Source: Candidatus Hodarchaeota archaeon (lineage in GTDB: Archaea; Asgardarchaeota; Heimdallarchaeia; Hodarchaeales; Hodarchaeaceae). Taken from it: 63,473 nucleotides of DNA. The stretch is taken from assembly GCA_016839815.1 (NCBI GenBank), contig JAEOTM010000171.1, forward strand, positions 1 through 63,473, written 5' to 3'. The notes beneath the pieces were generated by a model that saw only the letters and a list, made by a program, of their open reading frames with translations, searched no databases and had not been told where the DNA came from. Shown in pieces: positions 9,389 through 17,113 of the stretch; position 1 is the first letter of the stretch, and the number at the start of each line of letters is the position of its first letter. The translations under genes were made by a program, and so were the position numbers.

Positions 9389-9459
9389 AACAAAACAGAG
9401 TGGATGTCTCATATCTTCATTTACATAGTCCTTACTTTTATTCAAGCCTACTCTCTCTT

Positions 9460-10056
9460 CTAGAGGAAGAAGAGAAAGTCAGCAATAGAAAAACCTAGTA
9501 ACTGCAATAAGCCCTGAATAATGCAGATGACTCCCACTGTTACTGATATAATAGGATTAGAAAGAAGTTCTGCGATTAGAAGATAAAGATCTTCAATCAT
9601 TCTAATCGAACCGTAAATTATAAGGAATATGAGTATAAAGACACCTGCCATAATTTTAATTTGATTCGCTCCCAAAAATACAAGAATAGCTGCACCCAAG
9701 AGGCCTAAAGCTAATGAAAGGAAAGTTCCAAATCTAAAATTCTTAATTGGCCTTAGAATAAGGACAAGTCCAAGTACACTAAAACAAATAAGAGTTATCA
9801 AGTCAAACGATGATGGTAGGCCGACTGGTTGTGAATTAAGGTAAAAAGCGGAACCAATCATTAAGAAGGAAATAATGCCAACAGGAAATCCTAAAATAGC
9901 AACTTTTTCAGTTAATGAGGCAATTTCTTCTGAATCAGAGACTGAAGACAATCGAATTAATAACCAGGAGGCCGCTACGCCCCCGCCTATTATCAGAAGA
10001 AGAAAATTCCAATCTACGAATACAAAAAGTCCATCATCAAGTGCCAAGTGATCCAT
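9460..10056 (-). CDS. Multi-pass membrane protein of unknown function
   Basis: A 198-residue protein with five to six hydrophobic helices (for example FLLLIIGGGVAASWLLI, AILGFPVGIISFLMIGSAFY, FGTFLSLALGLLGAAILVFL and IMAGVFILIFLIIYGS). I do not recognise the family; there is no charged catalytic motif inside the membrane segments. It sits between a convergent KH-like gene and the site-2 protease gene on the same strand (195 nt upstream), so a membrane-quality-control link is possible but unproven. Confidence 0.6.
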   Translation of the reverse strand: MDHLALDDGLFVFVDWNFLLLIIGGGVAASWLLIRLSSVSDSEEIASLTEKVAILGFPVGIISFLMIGSAFYLNSQPVGLPSSFDLITLICFSVLGLVLILRPIKNFRFGTFLSLALGLLGAAILVFLGANQIKIMAGVFILIFLIIYGSIRMIEDLYLLIAELLSNPIISVTVGVICIIQGLLQLLGFSIADFLFFL

Positions 10057-10251
10057 CTCTAGTTTTTATGAAGCTTTCAATGTTTTAATTCAGGTGAAAT
10101 TCGCATTTTGTGTGCTTATAAAATTGCGGATTAAAGTACTAATACTACTCGGAATTCATTCGTTACTGGTTTTCCTATTTTCAATAAACTGGAAAGTTCA
10201 ACTATTAAAATCCTCATAGTCCTAACAAAAAAAAATTCAATTTACGATAAC

Positions 10252-11460
10252 CTAAATTTGTTCCCACCCCATAAATAAGAACGAAAGAGCGAAATTTAGA
10301 ACTAGTACTATGAGTGCGAAGTATTTTACCCTTCTATGTAAGTTTTGATTTTTTTCTCCGAGAAAAGCTGCAAGTAATTTATCTCCATCTAAAAAGGGTA
10401 CGGGCAATAGATTCATTAATGCTAGCATTAAATTTACCATAAAAGTATAAAGAACTGTGTAAGAAAACCAATATGGGATTAGTCTAACTATTGTGTTTTC
10501 TGAGAGGAATCTGGGCTGATAATAACTCCAAGTAGCAATTCCAATATAACCGGTGTTATTATCCATTGATTCATCGGTGATCTTAGATTTATTCATTGTT
10601 TGCAAGGAGATCGGATTTATCTCGTCATCAAAATGAAATGTTAAACTCTGGTTAATGAAAACCTCTGTATGCACGAAATTACTAAAATCTGAACCTGAAT
10701 GTATGTAAAAATATCCCTTTTCGCTAGTTACCCCAATAATTACATATCCAACGCGTAATCCTTCTTCTCTTGCGGGTGTATTTGCTTTTGTTTCAACGAT
10801 AAGAGCTCCACTAGATTCAGTTTCATAAAGGGGAGATAATAGGAACGGTATTCCCATAGGGAGAATGAGAATTATTATCAAAAAAACGGCAACTACCATA
10901 TTTGCTAACCCCCCTGCAGCCATTATTCGCATCTTAGAACGATTTGAGGCTTTTAGAATTTTCTCTTCCTCTGGTTCTACGAATGCTCCAAAAAACAGAA
11001 GGAAGACAAAAATCCCCGTGCTCTTCAAAGAGACTTTTTCATTTACGGCTGCAATACCATGCGCAAACTCATGAACGATTGCCCCTATCATGATGGCTAC
11101 AATGAAATATGGTAAAGTCGCAAATGAAACAGTTATTCCCGGGATTACAGGTGTAATTGTTATTGGAGTCACTTCTTTTGACTTCGGGAGAAAAAAAGTA
11201 ATTATATTGATAGAAAAGATAAACAGACCAGTGAACAGTATTCCTAGTCCAGATATAATTCCGATATCCCAGAGAAGCTTCCAGAAGAGAGTTCCTTTTT
11301 TCCCTATTCGATAAATCAGGGTGTTTAATCTAGTTGTTCGGTAGTAAGCAAATCCGAGACCTATTTCTGGATTTGTCACAGAAAACCATGAAATCCTTGA
11401 AATTCCTGTTAGTACTATCCAAACAAATCCAATTAAGAGGATAAACGTTATTGAGTCCAT
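10252..11460 (-). CDS. Site-2 protease (peptidase M50)
   Basis: A 402-residue polytopic membrane metalloprotease. The zinc motif HEFAH is at residues 130-134 inside a hydrophobic segment, and the second motif NLLPVPFLDGDKLLAA near residue 350 supplies the third ligand Asp. Between them is a PDZ-like region (ANTPAREEGLRVGYVIIGV). These are the features of intramembrane-cleaving M50 enzymes, which process membrane-anchored substrates. Candidate substrates in the window include the membrane-tethered winged-helix protein at 49.9 kb, but this is only a guess. Start ATG; next upstream gene on the same strand is pelA, 130 nt away. Confidence 0.9.
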   Translation of the reverse strand: MDSITFILLIGFVWIVLTGISRISWFSVTNPEIGLGFAYYRTTRLNTLIYRIGKKGTLFWKLLWDIGIISGLGILFTGLFIFSINIITFFLPKSKEVTPITITPVIPGITVSFATLPYFIVAIMIGAIVHEFAHGIAAVNEKVSLKSTGIFVFLLFFGAFVEPEEEKILKASNRSKMRIMAAGGLANMVVAVFLIIILILPMGIPFLLSPLYETESSGALIVETKANTPAREEGLRVGYVIIGVTSEKGYFYIHSGSDFSNFVHTEVFINQSLTFHFDDEINPISLQTMNKSKITDESMDNNTGYIGIATWSYYQPRFLSENTIVRLIPYWFSYTVLYTFMVNLMLALMNLLPVPFLDGDKLLAAFLGEKNQNLHRRVKYFALIVLVLNFALSFLFMGWEQI

Positions 11461-11589
11461 AGAAGTCCCTGATGTTAGTTTATATGTAGAGGGTTCTTAC
11501 ATTCTCTCATTGAGTCAGTTGTAACCACTATTTGTATATATATTGCAATCATTATTTGATTTTTTAGGTGCGATAAGTCAGTATTAAGA

Positions 11590-12699
11590 TTAGCTCAGAT
11601 GATCCCAAGAAATAGCATAACGAAGAAGTGCAATAATACCACCAAAGGTCTTCAATTGAGCTGCTGAATCGCTTTGAGAAGAGATAATTACTATTTTTCC
11701 TTTCATTTGCTCAATAGATTTTAGTAAGCCCTGTATCTCCGTTACTGGGGCTTGGTTAATCCCATGAAGGTAAGAATCAATCATTAACATTGTTTCAATA
11801 ACTCCCGTCTCTGCAATTTGATTTATATGGGTGTAACCGTAAGCTACATCCCCTGATCCTTTGCTGATTCTTCTTAAAAACTCTTCAATATCACGTTGTT
11901 CCTCAAGTATCTGAAAATCCTTAGCAAGTTTATCAAGAGCCTCAGATTTCATAAGTTCAAATAATCCAATTCGATTTCCCCCACTAGATGAGCTCCCAAT
12001 TACAATGTTTAAATTCTCTTTCGGCAAAGAACTCCTTAGATATTCAGCGAGACGTTCTTTAACAAATCCTGGCCCGCCAATAAGTAGATTTTTTGTTTCA
12101 GGTAATAAACTACGTTGGACAAGTTGAGTAATCTTATCAAAGAAGCTACTTGATTGTTCTTTCCGTGCTTTTGCTTTAGAGTGCTTCCTACCTATTCCTG
12201 ATTTTTCTTGGAATAATACACTCAATTGGTAGTTATCCAATATCCCAATACAGACATCATTGTTATCCACAGCAAGTAGTCCTATTTTCGGTTTTTGTGA
12301 AGCATTCTCGGCATCTCTCAAGATTTTTAGATAGTATTTTGACCATTCGGGTTTAAATACAGTAATTGTATCAGATAGTCCAACATTTAATGTGTGATAC
12401 GAACCTATTGATACATGCTGTTCAGGACCTTGGAAGATCCTTCCTTTGATACGTAACCTATTACTTGCAACACTTTCCTGGAAAGTTTGTCCTTCTACAT
12501 CTATTCCGATGATCATTGTAATACGTTGGCTTTCCTCTCCAGATCTACCTTCTGTTCCTGATCGTCGAATACGACGAGATGTTTTAGCAATAACTCTATC
12601 CCCGTTTACGATTATAGTTGACAGGATGTATAAATCCGTAGGAGTTTCAGCTCGGATAATTACTTGATTTGTACGTAAGTCAGATTTTATGATACGCAT
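11590..12699 (-). CDS. pelA: Pelota/Dom34 ribosome rescue factor
   Basis: A 369-residue protein collinear with archaeal Pelota: N-terminal Sm-like domain (MRIIKSDLRTNQVIIRAE...DLYILSTIIVNGDRV), central eRF1-like domain 2 (KIGLLAVDNNDVCIGIL...), and C-terminal eRF1-like domain 3 (VAYGYTHINQIAETGVIETM). Pelota binds stalled ribosomes and, with ABCE1, splits them. It lacks the GGQ of release factors, as expected. The start is the ATG giving MRIIKSDL, the usual beginning. The gene follows pth2 by 40 nt on the same strand, so two ribosome-rescue functions (stalled ribosome, peptidyl-tRNA) are adjacent. Confidence 0.93.
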   Translation of the reverse strand: MRIIKSDLRTNQVIIRAETPTDLYILSTIIVNGDRVIAKTSRRIRRSGTEGRSGEESQRITMIIGIDVEGQTFQESVASNRLRIKGRIFQGPEQHVSIGSYHTLNVGLSDTITVFKPEWSKYYLKILRDAENASQKPKIGLLAVDNNDVCIGILDNYQLSVLFQEKSGIGRKHSKAKARKEQSSSFFDKITQLVQRSLLPETKNLLIGGPGFVKERLAEYLRSSLPKENLNIVIGSSSSGGNRIGLFELMKSEALDKLAKDFQILEEQRDIEEFLRRISKGSGDVAYGYTHINQIAETGVIETMLMIDSYLHGINQAPVTEIQGLLKSIEQMKGKIVIISSQSDSAAQLKTFGGIIALLRYAISWDHLS

Positions 12700-12739
12700 T
12701 GAGAAGGACTCCTATTGAAGCTTTTGAAAGGCTTTGGAA

Positions 12740-13099
12740 TCAATATAGTTTAAGACTAGAAGTGATTTTCTCTACTTCCAATAAATTGTGAGGACCAATT
12801 CCAAGTGCAGTTGCAGTTCCAGGAGGAAGTTGTGTCCTTCCAGCATCATTAATTTTTGTGACAAATACACCTAATCTCCTTATTCTCGATTCAATTTCAT
12901 CTAGTTGGACTTCAGAGTCTACAGCGAGAACTACTTTCATTTGGCCTCCATTCCACCATTTGTTGAATAATGTTGGATTCTGTCTCAAAGTTTTAACTGC
13001 AGCACTTACAGCTGCATGAGAAGCTTGTGCGGCAGCTTTTCCTTTTGACATCTTCAGATCTTTTCTAAGAATTAATACTTGTTTCAGTTCGAGGATAAT
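12740..13099 (-). CDS. pth2: Peptidyl-tRNA hydrolase (Pth2), unusual start
   Basis: Core residues SKGKAAAQASHAAV, MKVVLAVDSEVQLDEI and DAGRTQLPPGTATALGIGP identify Pth2, which frees tRNAs from prematurely released peptidyl-tRNA. The first in-frame ATG (13051) begins at the middle of the conserved motif DLKMSKGK and would delete the first beta-strand. Reading upstream without interruption gives LKQVLILRKDLK, exactly the missing family N-terminus, yet that extension contains no ATG, GTG or TTG before a TAA. A GGAGGAG sits just ahead of ATC-ATT-ATC, so I place the start at ATT 13099-13097, with ATC or CTG as alternatives. A sequencing error is another explanation. Confidence 0.85.
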   Translation of the reverse strand: MILELKQVLILRKDLKMSKGKAAAQASHAAVSAAVKTLRQNPTLFNKWWNGGQMKVVLAVDSEVQLDEIESRIRRLGVFVTKINDAGRTQLPPGTATALGIGPHNLLEVEKITSSLKLY

Positions 13100-13469
13100 G
13101 ATCTCCTCCAGATAAATATCTTGAAAATCATGTTGGAATAAGGCTTAATAGGAACTTGAGAGATACCCTTCAATAATTTCTAGGAGGGATACTCCTCAGT
13201 GAGGTACATGGACATCATAAATAGGTTCAAGTGGTGTCCGTTTATGAACCTATCATCAGTATAGGTCAGTATCATCATTCGGGAGTTTGAAGTTCCATTA
13301 GCTTCATTTGAAGCAAATAAACTAAAAATCACTGTGAAATACTGAAGGATATCTCAGTTATTTATAATTAAGAGGCGTTTCGAGTTTTGATATAATTCTT
13401 TAGAAATAAAAAGGAAACAAGACTTACTTACTTCTTTTCAAATTCCCAGAAGCTTCTCAATTCTTAGGA
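13100..13469. other. Structured intergenic region upstream of pth2
   Basis: This gap between L10e and pth2 (both minus strand) is rich in inverted repeats. ATAGGTTCA (13221-13229) pairs perfectly with TGAACCTAT (13245-13253), and ACCTAT within the latter (13248-13253) can instead pair with ATAGGT (13261-13266). A small CCTC-AGT-GAGG hairpin lies at 13194-13204 and overlaps an alternative GGAG/CTCC pairing (13183-13195). The arrangement allows mutually exclusive folds. No ORF or tRNA is present. Confidence 0.5.
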
Positions 13470-13988
13470 TTATGCAACTAAATCCTTGCCTTTTGTTACT
13501 CTTATTCTGCAAGGAGTTGGAAATTTCGCTTTCCCACGTCGAAGAGCGTCTTTCGCCATTTCTAAGTTTTCCAGATTTGTCCTGACAAAGAGTAGTCTAT
13601 CCTCTTCATACACACGAGCGGCAACACTAATTACTTTCCCGAAGGCTTTTCGCATCCCGTTTTGAATACGATCGGCTCCAGCTCCTGTCATCATCTTATT
13701 TTCACGAATACGATGATGAGGATAAACGCAAATTCTATAGTGGTAATTCTCACGACCTAAGTTTCTTGTTAAGAATCGATTAACATGTATCCTGGCTGCT
13801 TCTAGTGCATTGTGCGATATTTGGCATCTTTCCTTTGCAATTAAGGAGACTTCGATCGGAAAATCTGTACCAGGAGAACCTAGATCAAAGGTACGAATTT
13901 TGGGGTCAGGTCCACCTTTTATAAATTTCTTGCGTGTAAAAGGTGGTCGATCGATACGAGTATAGCAATGAGCCGGTCTTTTTCCCAT
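13470..13988 (-). CDS. rpl10e: Ribosomal protein uL16 (archaeal L10e)
   Basis: A 172-residue basic protein with the L10e/uL16 pattern: N-terminal RPAHCYTRIDRPPFTRKKF, internal KERCQISHNALEAARIHVNR, and YRICVYPHHRIRENKMMTGAGADR. It is a large-subunit protein that contacts the A- and P-site tRNAs. Length is normal. ATG start. It is divergent from the histone gene over a 150-nt promoter region containing an inverted repeat. Confidence 0.96.
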   Translation of the reverse strand: MGKRPAHCYTRIDRPPFTRKKFIKGGPDPKIRTFDLGSPGTDFPIEVSLIAKERCQISHNALEAARIHVNRFLTRNLGRENYHYRICVYPHHRIRENKMMTGAGADRIQNGMRKAFGKVISVAARVYEEDRLLFVRTNLENLEMAKDALRRGKAKFPTPCRIRVTKGKDLVA

Positions 13989-14011
13989 TTGTATTCACCA
14001 TAAATAAAGTA

Positions 14012-14059
14012 ATGACGTTTCAACGAAATTTAGTTTTCGTAGAAAATTGAGTACGTCAT
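14012..14059. promoter_or_regulatory. Inverted repeat between L10e and histone promoters
   Basis: ATGACGT (14012-14018) and ACGTCAT (14053-14059) are perfect complements. Between them ACGAAA and TTTCGT can pair as an inner arm. It lies in the divergent promoter region and could be an operator or a cruciform; function is unproven. Confidence 0.4.
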
Positions 14060-14088
14060 CAGATCCTTATTTGAGCAGTATTTAGAGA

Positions 14089-14100
14089 AGAATTTTAAAT
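14089..14100 (+). promoter_or_regulatory. TATA box of the histone gene
   Basis: AATTTTAAATCT about 24 nt ahead of 14118. Transcription would begin close to 14118-14120, leaving room for the GGAGG that precedes the TTG start at 14139. Confidence 0.5.
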
Positions 14101-14138
14101 CTACTTCAAAACAATTAATGAATGGAGGAAAATCGATC

Positions 14139-14357
14139 TTGGTAGAGATACCCAATTCAGCAATTGATAGGATAATTAGAAAAAGCGGGGCTACACGAGT
14201 TTCTACGTCGGCAATACAAGTCCTACGGAAAGAGTTAGAAGATTATGGACAAAAACTTGCAGCTTTGAGTATTGAAATTGCCTCCCATGCGGGGAAAAAA
14301 ACAGTCGAAGGAGAAGATATCTCTTTGGCAATTCAGAAAGTGAAATTTCTCTTATAG
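14139..14357 (+). CDS. Archaeal histone
   Basis: A single histone fold of 72 residues without tails: MVEIPNSAIDRIIRKSG for helix 1, RVSTSAIQVLRKELEDYGQK leading to helix 2, and KTVEGEDISLAIQKVKFLL for helix 3. It would dimerise and wrap DNA. An ATG at 14118 is in frame, but TTG at 14139 is favoured: GGAGG lies 10 nt upstream of it, the protein then starts exactly as family members do, and the TATA box predicts transcription starting at about 14118. The gene is monocistronic. Confidence 0.93.
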   Translation: MVEIPNSAIDRIIRKSGATRVSTSAIQVLRKELEDYGQKLAALSIEIASHAGKKTVEGEDISLAIQKVKFLL

Positions 14358-14781
14358 GAATATTCCGTTACACGAACATTTATGTACCCATAAATTAAAA
14401 AAATTGGATGATGGAGGGTATTATCGTAAGTATAAAGAATTCAATTAACTCCTTTGATTTAGTTCACTAAATAACATGAATAACAAAGGACAAATCACAA
14501 AATAAATTCAATCATAAGAATAATTCAAAAAAACCATAATTCCCTGAGAAGTAATCTCATGATTTGATATCTTAGAGAACTTAATGATTACCAGGGAAAA
14601 AACGATGATGCTCACTAGAGCACCATTAAACCGCGTACGAAACCGCATTTCATGATTATTACATCATTAATTCATCGTTACCTTATCAACGACCAGTGAG
14701 AAATACAATCACGCAATTGGTGGAATTTTCGTAATAGGAGTGAGTGTTGTTTCATCGCAAAAATTTGGAGATGAAACTTCA
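14358..14781. other. Intergenic region and structured leader of dnaG
   Basis: The gap holds an imperfect long stem: TTCCCTG (14539-14545) plus TAATC (14551-14555) pair with GATTA (14586-14590) and CAGGGAA (14592-14598). It is followed by the hairpin TGCTC-ACTA-GAGCA (14609-14622) and a doubled AACCGC. No coding sequence or tRNA is visible. These may form a leader or a small RNA. Confidence 0.45.
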
Positions 14782-16032
14782 ATGGCTAATGAAGAAGATA
14801 TCGATACTAGTACAGTAAAATACTTAATTCACGAAAAATTCTCAATTAATGGAGTAGCTGAACGTTCTGATATAATCGGTGCGTTATTTGGCCAAACCGA
14901 AGGTTTAATTGGTGAGGGCCTTGATTTACGTGAATTACAGAAAACATCAAGAATTGGTAGAATAGCTGTTAAGCTGCAGTACCAAAAAAGACAAAGAAAA
15001 ACAACCGGGACTCTAATAATCCCCTCCTCGCTAGACCGTGTTGAAACGGCATTGCTTGCCGCAGCTTTAGAAACGGTCGATAGAGTTGGTCCCTGTGTTG
15101 GTAAAATAAATCTCCTCAAAATTGAGGACGTAAGAGAGAGTAAACGAAGGCAAATAGTTCAGAGAGCATCACGAATATTGAAAACATGGGATAATGAGGT
15201 CGCACCAGACTCTGTTTCAGTTCTAGATGAAGTTTTGAAGGAAGCGCGAGTCAGTATCATTCAAAAATTCGGAAAAGCGGCTTTACCTGCTGGACCTGGA
15301 GTTTTAGATAGTGATAATTTGATCATTGTAGAAGGTAGGGCCGATGTAATGAATTTACTAAAACATGGCTTTAGAAATGTCATTTCTGTTCAAGGTACGG
15401 ACGTTCCCCCTGAAGTAGTTGATTTAACAAGAAAAAAGGTGACTACAGCCTTTCTGGATGGAGATCACGGAGGTGATCTTATCTTACGAGAATTGATTCA
15501 CCTTGCAGATCTTGATTACGTTGCTAGAGCCCCAACAAACCTAGAAGTCGAAGAATTATCAAGTAAAGAAATTTTGAAGGCTCTTAGGACAAAAATTCCA
15601 ATCGAGCAAATCATGAAAGAGCTGAATATCACTCCAGAAGAGGATGATTTTTCTGAGGATGCTGCTATAGAGGATGAAGATAATGATCTAGTGGCAAAAG
15701 AAATCCCAATCGTGGTTAGACGAAAAGCAGAACCCGCAAGTCCCGCTAAAATGCCGCAAGAATTCCTTAAAGCCGTAGAAAACTTGAATGAACAGCAAGC
15801 AACTGTATTCGACAAGGAATTTTCTATTATAGAGGAAAACATCCCAATAAGTGAGCTTCGAGATAAAATTTTAAACACTGATAATATTGTGACTGTAATC
15901 TTTGATGGAATAATTACCCAGAGACTCTTAGATATTGCTTCTAGTAGAGGGGTACAAAATATTGTTGGAGCCCGTCAACATGATATCACAAAAATTCCTC
16001 TTAGTATTAAAATCTACACCTTATCTGACTAG
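14782..16032 (+). CDS. dnaG: DnaG-type TOPRIM protein (archaeal)
   Basis: About 416 residues with a TOPRIM domain near the middle: LIIVEGRADVMNLLKHGF (conserved Glu) and VTTAFLDGDHGGDLILREL (acidic DxD-type motif). The N-terminus IDTSTVKYLIHEKFSINGVAER and the GALFGQTEGLIGE segment are typical of archaeal DnaG, which associates with the exosome in several archaea and can prime DNA in vitro. An in-frame GTG at 14740 is possible, but ATG at 14782 is preceded by GGAGAT at a suitable distance and starts close to the conserved region. The exosome genes are 24 kb away on the same strand. Confidence 0.93.
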   Translation: MANEEDIDTSTVKYLIHEKFSINGVAERSDIIGALFGQTEGLIGEGLDLRELQKTSRIGRIAVKLQYQKRQRKTTGTLIIPSSLDRVETALLAAALETVDRVGPCVGKINLLKIEDVRESKRRQIVQRASRILKTWDNEVAPDSVSVLDEVLKEARVSIIQKFGKAALPAGPGVLDSDNLIIVEGRADVMNLLKHGFRNVISVQGTDVPPEVVDLTRKKVTTAFLDGDHGGDLILRELIHLADLDYVARAPTNLEVEELSSKEILKALRTKIPIEQIMKELNITPEEDDFSEDAAIEDEDNDLVAKEIPIVVRRKAEPASPAKMPQEFLKAVENLNEQQATVFDKEFSIIEENIPISELRDKILNTDNIVTVIFDGIITQRLLDIASSRGVQNIVGARQHDITKIPLSIKIYTLSD

Positions 16033-16481
16033 ATGAAAGGATATTATCTACACCTCTTCCTTTTTTCCCCCTTTCTTTTAAAAAGCAGAAACTAATACTA
16101 CGGTTTTTTTTAGTGGATCTGTTGCCCCCAACACTAACTCTACGACCACATATCAGGGAGTATCCCGAATTCAGCCTAGTTCTCTTATGAAGGGCGTTAT
16201 TGATCCTTACTCCTGTCGCTTAGAAGGGTTAACTCTATCGCTCATTGTTGGGTGACACACCCATCCTCATGCGAGAGCCCGTCTCCTAATTCATATGGAA
16301 GTAAATGCTCAGGATTTCTCTACTCATTTGCACTCCGAATCATCTTGGCTCATCGTGTCCTCGAGAATAGAATTTGTTCCTTCCTTGCATTGATTACAAT
16401 CAATCTCTGAATACAAAAACCTTTCTTATTGGGAATACAATGAACAATTAAGAACAAATCAGAGTAAAGTGAAAAAGAATT
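16033..16481. ncRNA. Structured, GC-richer segment; candidate unknown ncRNA
   Basis: The 450-nt gap between dnaG and the CoaD gene has no good ORF. Its section 16110-16300 is visibly richer in G and C than other spacers of this AT-rich window. Perfect hairpins are GTTG-CCCC-CAAC (16121-16132) and GGGA-GTA-TCCC (16156-16166). The largest element is a bulged stem at 16233-16277: CTCT-at-CGC pairs with GCGAGAG, enclosing a symmetric 7+7 internal loop and the upper stem TGGGTG-ACA-CACCCA. I looked for RNase P, SRP and tRNA signatures and found none; strand is undetermined. Confidence 0.45.
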
Positions 16482-16958
16482 ATGTCCAAATATCTGAATT
16501 TAGGTCTAGGAGGAACTTTTGACCGTCTCCATACTGGTCATAAATTAATATTAGATCTTGCATCCTTTTACTCGGAAAATATCCAAATTGGGCTGATAGA
16601 TGAAAAATATTTGCTAAATAATCCGAAAGAATTAGGGAGGTTTATCCAACCCTATAAGAAACGACATTCTAACTTAACGGATTACCTTCAATCACGAAAC
16701 CGAAGATGTTCAATCGTTAAAATTGATACACTAGGAAAAGATAAAGAAATAGCAAGTCGGTCAGATTTAACTGCATTATTAGTTTCACAGGAGACTTATT
16801 CTGGTGCGTTAGCTATTAATAACCAAAGGAAAATGTCAAAAAAAGCTCCTGTGATGATTATTCTTTCCCCAATTGTAACAGCAGATAATGGTAAGAAGTT
16901 GAGTAGTTCTAATATCCGAGAATCACTTGTTGAGAAGGGAGAGCATGAAATAAGGTGA
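16482..16958 (+). CDS. coaD: Phosphopantetheine adenylyltransferase (archaeal type)
   Basis: A 158-residue nucleotidyltransferase. LGGTFDRLHTGHKLILDLA holds the T/HxGH nucleotide-binding motif, and KKLSSSNIRESLVEKGEH holds the SSxxIR motif. The archaeal PPAT family transfers AMP to 4'-phosphopantetheine to give dephospho-CoA in coenzyme A synthesis. ATG start at the conserved N-terminus. It stands alone between the structured gap and the convergent deacetylase gene. Confidence 0.9.
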   Translation: MSKYLNLGLGGTFDRLHTGHKLILDLASFYSENIQIGLIDEKYLLNNPKELGRFIQPYKKRHSNLTDYLQSRNRRCSIVKIDTLGKDKEIASRSDLTALLVSQETYSGALAINNQRKMSKKAPVMIILSPIVTADNGKKLSSSNIRESLVEKGEHEIR

Positions 16959-17113
16959 AGTGAAAGGATCCTCTATACTCAAGATCTTCATCATGTAGAA
17001 AAACAATTCATAGTGATCCTATCGGTAGGGCTAGAGACATCATAGGATCCTTCCAACGAAAAATCATAATTAAAAAATATAAATTTTTGGGAGAGGCTGT
17101 GGAAAATTCGTGT

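Noticed and set aside
13190..13275. C/D box sRNA on the minus strand
   Set aside because: Several TGATGA and CTGA strings occur, but spacing between boxes is irregular and the terminal stem is off-set; the competing hairpins explain the sequence better.
16105..16300. RNase P or SRP RNA
   Set aside because: I looked for the conserved GAGGAAAGU and ACAGAA elements of RNase P and the GGAAG/AGCA loop of SRP on both strands and did not find them.
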